DNA of 38,590 bases. Origin: Clostridiales bacterium (lineage in GTDB: Bacteria; Bacillota; Clostridia; Caldicoprobacterales; DTU083). The stretch covers positions 1 through 38,590 of the forward strand of contig DUSN01000032.1 in NCBI GenBank assembly GCA_012842605.1, written 5' to 3'. Under the pieces are notes generated by a model. The model searched no databases. It had not been told where the DNA came from and saw nothing but the letters and a program-made list of their open reading frames with translations. The position numbers were made by a program, and so were the translations under genes. Below, in pieces: positions 33,919 through 38,590 of this stretch; within the stretch, counting starts at the first letter, position 1, and each line of letters begins with the position of its first letter.

Positions 33919-36900
33919 ATGCTGCCATTATATAGTGTTAGAAAACCATATACCGTATATGTTGCAGTTATTCTGATAATAGTCTTAGGCATTATATCTT
34001 TTAATGGAATGACTACAGACCTGCTGCCGTCAATTGAACTGCCTTACATAATTGTAATGACTACATATCCCGGAGCCAGCCCCGAAAAGGTCGAGCAAAC
34101 TGTTACAAGACCTTTGGAAGCAGCTTTAGGAACAGTCAGCGGACTTAACAATATCAGTTCGATATCCAATGAAAATACCAGCATTATAATTCTTGAGTAT
34201 GTACAGGGATCCAACATGGACAGCGCTGTAATTGAGCTTTCAAGCAGGATTGATCTGGTAGAAGGACAATTTGATGACGCTGTCAGCAAACCTATGGTTC
34301 TCAGAATAAGCCCTGACATGCTCCCTGTAGTAGTCGCAAGCGTGGACATTGAGGGAATGAACATCCAGGAAATTTCCGATTTCACAAAAGATGTTGTGAT
34401 TCCGTCATTTGAAAGGCTGGATGGCGTTGCCGCAGTCAGTGCCAGCGGCTTGTTGCAGAAGCAAATTGAAATTGTTCTTAATGATGAGAAGATAAAGGAA
34501 TTAAGCAATAGGGTTAAAGCAGATCTTGAAGATACCTTTGACGAAAACAGACAATCTCTTGAAGATGCCCTGGCTGAAATTAACGATGGTTTGTCTAAAC
34601 TTAAAAACGAATCCTCCAGCCAAAAATCCCAGTTGGCCAAGGGCAGCGTTCAACTAAACAACGCCATTGCAAACCTGAATGCACTCATATCGGAAGAAGC
34701 CTCACTGGAAGCGCAAAAGGCTGCATTTGAACAGGAAAAAAAGTCCATGCAGCAGCTGGCTGAGCTTGATACCCTGTTCAAACAGCTCTTCCCCACAGGA
34801 ATAGCAGATCTCAGCCCGGAAATGTTTAATGCTATAATGCAGCAGTTGCAAGGGCATCTGCCTGATGAAATAGCCGCTCTTTCCCAGGAAGAGATGGCAA
34901 AACTTGCTGAACAGGCTTCAGCAGCCCCAGCCCGGGTTGCAGCTATTGATATAGAACTGCAGAACATTGCAGTACGACAGATGACTCTGTCTGCTATGAA
35001 ACCCCAGCTGGAAAAATCCCTGAAAGAAACACAAGCAGCTTATGAGAAGCTTGAATCCGGCAAAGTTACTATGGCCATAGAAATGGCAAAAGCTCAGGTT
35101 CAGCTGGAAAACGGAAAGGCTGAAATTGAAAAAAGCCTGGAAGAGTTTGACAAGGCTAAGAGTGAAGCTCTTGAAAAAGCAGATTTGTCCGGAATATTAA
35201 CCCAGGAGATGATATCCGGTCATTTAATGGCTCAGAATTTCAGCATGCCTGCCGGATATATCATTAATGGCAGCAGCCAGCACCTGGTAAAGGTTGGGGA
35301 TGCTTTTGCTTCACTGGAGGAAATGGAAAATGCGGTTCTGCTTAATATTGAACCTGTTGGAGATATACGGCTTAAAGATATTGCAGATATATCTGCAGCC
35401 GATCATTCGGACGAGTTTTATACAAAAGTCAACGGCAATAATGCTGTTATACTGACCTTCCAAAAGCAAAGCACAGCCTCCACCGCTGCCGTAGCAGAAG
35501 CCATCAATAAAGAAATAGAAGCATTGCAGAAACAGCATGAAGGATTAAGTATTCGCCCTTTAGTGGACCAGGGAGATTATATACACATGGTCACAGACAA
35601 CGTAGTAGATAATCTTTTATTGGGCGGTGCCCTGGCTGTTATACTGCTTCTGCTGTTTCTGATGGATGTAAGACCGACTATGATAATAGCATTCAGTATT
35701 CCAATCAGCCTGATGACTGCCGTTACGTTAATGTATTTTACCGGTATTACTTTAAACGTAATTTCACTGGCCGGTTTAGCCTTAGGAGTAGGTATGCTGG
35801 TAGACAACAGTATTGTGGTAATAGAAAATATATACCGCTTAAGGCAGGAAGGTGTATCGGCTGCCAAGGCATCAGTAGAAGGTGCTAAGCAGGTCTCAGG
35901 AGCAATCTTTGCTTCCACTCTCACAACTGTATGCGTGTTTTTGCCCATTGTATTTACACAAGGATTGTCGCGCCAGCTGTTTGCGGACATGGGTCTTACT
36001 ATTGGATACAGCCTGGCGGCCAGTCTGGTGGTTGCACTGACCTTGGTACCTGCCATGGGTTCTACTGTTCTAAAATCAGTTGCAGAAAGAAAGAATAGCA
36101 ATTTTAAAAAATTTGCAGAACTTTATGGAAAAATGCTTAAGGCAGCATTGAATAAAAAAGCATTGGTTTTAATTCCAGTCTTAATACTGTTTATTGTCAG
36201 CATTTATGGCATAACTGTTATGGGAACAGCTTTCCTGGGGGAAATGGATTCGCCACAGATGAGCGTATCCATGAAAATGCCTAAAGAAAGTTCACGTGAA
36301 GAAATTTATAAAATGAATGACGAGGTTATGAACAGAATTCTGGAAATAGAAGCCGTAGAGACAGTCGGCGCAATGAGCGGACAGCAATCCGGCCTTGGAA
36401 TAATGGGCAGGAGTACAAGTTCAGACAATGAAACCACATTTTACATTCTTCTGAAAGAAGAACGTTCGCTTACAAATAAGGATGTGGAACGGCTGATATA
36501 TGAAAAAACGGCGGATCTTGATGCAGAAATATCTGTATCCTCAACTAATATGGATATATCCATGCTGGGCGGAAGCGGCATTCAGGTTAATATTAAGGGA
36601 CAGGATTTGGATACTCTGGCTCAGATTTCCCGGGACATAGCCGGACTGCTGAAAGAAACCAGGGGTACTGCCAATGTCAGGACAGGTATGGAAGATGCCG
36701 AAAAAGAAACCCGCATACTGGTTGATAAGGCTAAAGCCATGAGAGAAGGCCTTACTATAGCACAAATATACAGCGAGATCAGCAAAGCACTGAAAACCGA
36801 GACTCAGGCCACTGTCTTAACAGAAGAAAGCGAGAATTACCCGGTATTATTGATCAGCCAGGACCAGAAAGGCATTACCCGTGAGAATCTTGCGGAATAT

Positions 36901-37674
36901 ACATTTACCGTAACGCAAAAGGACGGAACTGAGAAAGAAGTGATGCTGGGCGACATTGCAGAAATAACAGAATCGGACAGCCTCAGAGCTATTAGGAGAG
37001 AAAACCAGTCAAGGTACATGACAGTATCTGCAGAAATTGCTGATGGATTCAATATTGGTTTGGTAAGCCGTGAATTTGAAGAAAAATTGGCAGACTATAA
37101 ACTGCCTTCCGGTTACAAGATTGATATAGCAGGTGAAAATGAAACAATAAATGAAGCAATGCGGGATCTGGTAATGATGATTATACTGTCTGTCATATTC
37201 ATATACCTGATTATGGTAGCACAATTCCAAAGCCTGTTCTCTCCATTTATCGTCATGTTTACTCTGCCACTGGCCTTTACCGGGGGCCTTCTGCTGCTTT
37301 GGGCTTCCGGCCTGGAACTGTCGGTTATTGCTGTGCTTGGTTTCTTGCTGCTGGCAGGGGTTGTTGTTAATAACGGCATTGTTCTGATAGACTATATCAA
37401 CCAATTGTGTGAAGAAGGCATGGATAAGCGAGAGGCCCTGGTAAAAGCAGGAGTAATACGCTTACGTCCCATCCTGCTGACAGCTCTTACCACCATTTTA
37501 GCTATGAGTACCATGGCACTGGGCTATGGCAGCGGTGCGGAAATGGTTCAGCCTATGGCTGTAGTTTCTATCGGCGGCTTAACATATGCAACTTTGCTGA
37601 CCCTGTTTGTTGTCCCGATACTATATGATATATTCCAACGTAAACCAAGGCGTAAAGTTGAAATAGAAAACTAA
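33919..37674 (+). CDS. RND family efflux transporter (SwrC/YerP-like) with large coiled-coil insert
   Basis: The 1251-residue pump has the two-half RND plan: a first helix, large outer loop, six helices including GVGMLVDNSIVVIEN, a second outer loop and helices with LAGVVVNNGIVLID. The first outer loop carries an extra, mostly helical stretch of about 230 residues (195-425) rich in Glu, Gln, Lys, Ala and Leu with coiled-coil character, making the protein about 190 residues longer than Bacillus SwrC. Such pumps use the proton gradient to expel amphipathic compounds. No membrane-fusion or outer-membrane partner is present, as expected for a Gram-positive. AGGAGGAACATTAT precedes the ATG. Confidence 0.93.
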   Translation: MLPLYSVRKPYTVYVAVILIIVLGIISFNGMTTDLLPSIELPYIIVMTTYPGASPEKVEQTVTRPLEAALGTVSGLNNISSISNENTSIIILEYVQGSNMDSAVIELSSRIDLVEGQFDDAVSKPMVLRISPDMLPVVVASVDIEGMNIQEISDFTKDVVIPSFERLDGVAAVSASGLLQKQIEIVLNDEKIKELSNRVKADLEDTFDENRQSLEDALAEINDGLSKLKNESSSQKSQLAKGSVQLNNAIANLNALISEEASLEAQKAAFEQEKKSMQQLAELDTLFKQLFPTGIADLSPEMFNAIMQQLQGHLPDEIAALSQEEMAKLAEQASAAPARVAAIDIELQNIAVRQMTLSAMKPQLEKSLKETQAAYEKLESGKVTMAIEMAKAQVQLENGKAEIEKSLEEFDKAKSEALEKADLSGILTQEMISGHLMAQNFSMPAGYIINGSSQHLVKVGDAFASLEEMENAVLLNIEPVGDIRLKDIADISAADHSDEFYTKVNGNNAVILTFQKQSTASTAAVAEAINKEIEALQKQHEGLSIRPLVDQGDYIHMVTDNVVDNLLLGGALAVILLLLFLMDVRPTMIIAFSIPISLMTAVTLMYFTGITLNVISLAGLALGVGMLVDNSIVVIENIYRLRQEGVSAAKASVEGAKQVSGAIFASTLTTVCVFLPIVFTQGLSRQLFADMGLTIGYSLAASLVVALTLVPAMGSTVLKSVAERKNSNFKKFAELYGKMLKAALNKKALVLIPVLILFIVSIYGITVMGTAFLGEMDSPQMSVSMKMPKESSREEIYKMNDEVMNRILEIEAVETVGAMSGQQSGLGIMGRSTSSDNETTFYILLKEERSLTNKDVERLIYEKTADLDAEISVSSTNMDISMLGGSGIQVNIKGQDLDTLAQISRDIAGLLKETRGTANVRTGMEDAEKETRILVDKAKAMREGLTIAQIYSEISKALKTETQATVLTEESENYPVLLISQDQKGITRENLAEYTFTVTQKDGTEKEVMLGDIAEITESDSLRAIRRENQSRYMTVSAEIADGFNIGLVSREFEEKLADYKLPSGYKIDIAGENETINEAMRDLVMMIILSVIFIYLIMVAQFQSLFSPFIVMFTLPLAFTGGLLLLWASGLELSVIAVLGFLLLAGVVVNNGIVLIDYINQLCEEGMDKREALVKAGVIRLRPILLTALTTILAMSTMALGYGSGAEMVQPMAVVSIGGLTYATLLTLFVVPILYDIFQRKPRRKVEIEN

Positions 37675-37677
37675 CTA

Positions 37678-37708
37678 AATCAAGCCGGATTAATTATCCG
37701 GCTTGATT
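37678..37708. terminator. Hairpin shared by the RND pump and phosphatase genes
   Basis: AATCAAGCCGGAT (37678-37690) pairs perfectly with ATCCGGCTTGATT (37696-37708) around TAATT. It begins just after the pump's stop, and the phosphatase stop codon (37694-37696) lies at its loop. The T-runs are short in both directions, so efficiency is uncertain. Confidence 0.65.
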
Positions 37709-38497
37709 ACTATTTACTTTTTCATCAAACTGCATGAGCTCGTATAGATTATTGAAAACCTTTGTAGGCTGGATGCTGCTCTCCTTCAGCATATCCCTTG
37801 TAGTAACACCGGTTAATACCAGGAAAGATTTTATATTCTGCTTAACTCCGAAATATACGTCTGTATCCAGTCTGTCACCCACTATACAGCATTGTTCTCT
37901 GCTGCAGCCAAACCTGCTGACAACTGTGCTGAGCAAATGAGATTCAGGTTTGCCTATTATAACCGGTTCTACCCCGGTGGCTGCTTTAATGCCTTCTGCA
38001 ATTGCACCTGTATGCGGAACAACCTTTTCTCCTTCAGGTATGGTGGCGTCATAATTAGTACACACAAATGCCGCTCCATCCAATATAAACTGAACTGCAT
38101 TTTTCATTTTCTCATAGTCAAACTCCCTGTCATAACCTACCACTACACAATCAGGCTTTTCACTTACCAACTCCAGCCCTCTCTCAGCAAGTTTATCCTG
38201 CAGAGCTTTGCTCCCTATGCAATAAATCTTCCTATATGAAGTGCTTTTTATTAGGTACTCAGCAGCGGCATCTCCCGAGGACAGAATACTGCCTTTATCC
38301 AGTTCAATTCCCATGCCTGACAATTTTTTAATCAAAGATTCCGTTGAACTGCCAGGGCAGTTTGTTACCAGCAGAAATTTCCGCCCTGCTTGTTTTAAAT
38401 ACTCGATAAATTCCTTTGCGCAGGGAATTGGTGCCGAGCCACGGTAAATTGTTCCATCCATGTCTATCAGATATATTAAGTCCCTAAAGCCATTCAT
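37694..38497 (-). CDS. HAD superfamily IIA phosphatase (NagD/PGPase type)
   Basis: The 267-residue protein has the HAD motif I as LIDMDGTIYRG (nucleophile D12 and acid D14), motif II in LLVTNCPGSS, the conserved lysine in IIGKPE and motif IV in VGDRLDTDV. This is the subclass IIA of p-nitrophenylphosphatase/NagD-like enzymes, which hydrolyse small sugar or nucleotide phosphates in the cytosol. Exact substrate is unknown. ATG at 38497 follows GAGG by nine bases; the in-frame ATG at 38512 has no ribosome site. Its stop lies in the hairpin shared with the RND gene. The last 78 bp of the window upstream show nothing I can name. Confidence 0.92.
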   Translation of the reverse strand: MNGFRDLIYLIDMDGTIYRGSAPIPCAKEFIEYLKQAGRKFLLVTNCPGSSTESLIKKLSGMGIELDKGSILSSGDAAAEYLIKSTSYRKIYCIGSKALQDKLAERGLELVSEKPDCVVVGYDREFDYEKMKNAVQFILDGAAFVCTNYDATIPEGEKVVPHTGAIAEGIKAATGVEPVIIGKPESHLLSTVVSRFGCSREQCCIVGDRLDTDVYFGVKQNIKSFLVLTGVTTRDMLKESSIQPTKVFNNLYELMQFDEKVNSNQAG

Positions 38498-38590
38498 TAA
38501 TTTTTTCCTCATTTCAAACGGGTAATTTGCCTAAGGTCTTATGAAACGATCCTGATCATATATTGGCTGTGTCCAGAGCATGGCACCATG

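Noticed and set aside
34044-37404. Several minus-strand open frames under the RND gene
   Set aside because: They are shadows of the strong plus-strand coding frame and show no ribosome sites or motifs.

Overview
The window looks like chromosomal DNA of an anaerobic, low-to-moderate GC Firmicute, most likely class Clostridia. The support is a tryptophan T-box leader, strong AGGAGG-type ribosome binding sites, a pyrophosphate-type phosphofructokinase, a Gram-positive RND pump without a partner lipoprotein, a group IIC intron and an FNR-like regulator with a Cys/His-rich N-terminus. No rRNA, tRNA, CRISPR array, prophage or insertion-sequence transposase was seen. Species cannot be named from the sequence alone.

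Layout. 1-160 (minus): 5' end of a group IIC intron sitting directly behind a terminator. 324-4026 (minus): four-gene operon of a zinc-ribbon protein, an AmmeMemoRadiSam A/B fusion, its radical SAM partner and a 3-hydroxyisobutyrate-dehydrogenase-like enzyme. 4159-5978 (plus): promoter, Trp T-box, stand-alone TrpB2 and terminator. 6087-8715 (minus): M32 carboxypeptidase and an EamA transporter. 8953-9462 (plus): GNAT acetyltransferase. 9452-19042 (minus): carbohydrate operon of a binding lipoprotein, a beta-propeller/permease fusion, a second permease, a YesL-like protein, a 963-residue probable glycoside hydrolase and a broken DUF5722 gene. 19399-21280: alkyladenine glycosylase converging on a YhiN-like flavoprotein. 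21462-21872 (plus): small membrane zinc-ribbon protein. 21974-25116 (minus): metal ATPase, FNR-like regulator and separate HMA protein. 25151-28103 (minus): kdgK-like kinase, Mrp ATPase and uppP. 28178-28312 (plus): relic of an amidohydrolase 3' end. 28389-33640 (minus): transglutaminase-like surface protein, stand-alone adenylation enzyme, lipoprotein and PPi-phosphofructokinase. 33854-37708 (plus): RND pump with a large coiled-coil insert. 37694-38497 (minus): HAD-IIA phosphatase.

Two stretches deserve most attention. In the metal module, sites of the form TTGAY-N4-ATCAA lie upstream of both the ATPase and the HMA gene, each centred exactly at -41.5 from a start inferred from a good -10 box. 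The regulator has the E..SR recognition-helix residues expected to read that site and is apparently cotranscribed with the ATPase, so the three genes look like a self-contained autoregulated circuit. In the carbohydrate operon one permease carries an N-terminal beta-propeller of about 280 residues, the large hydrolase is of no family I can name, and the DUF5722 gene has lost an internal segment together with its frame.

All calls are by eye from motifs, translation and spacing. No database search was run, and family statements come from memory.
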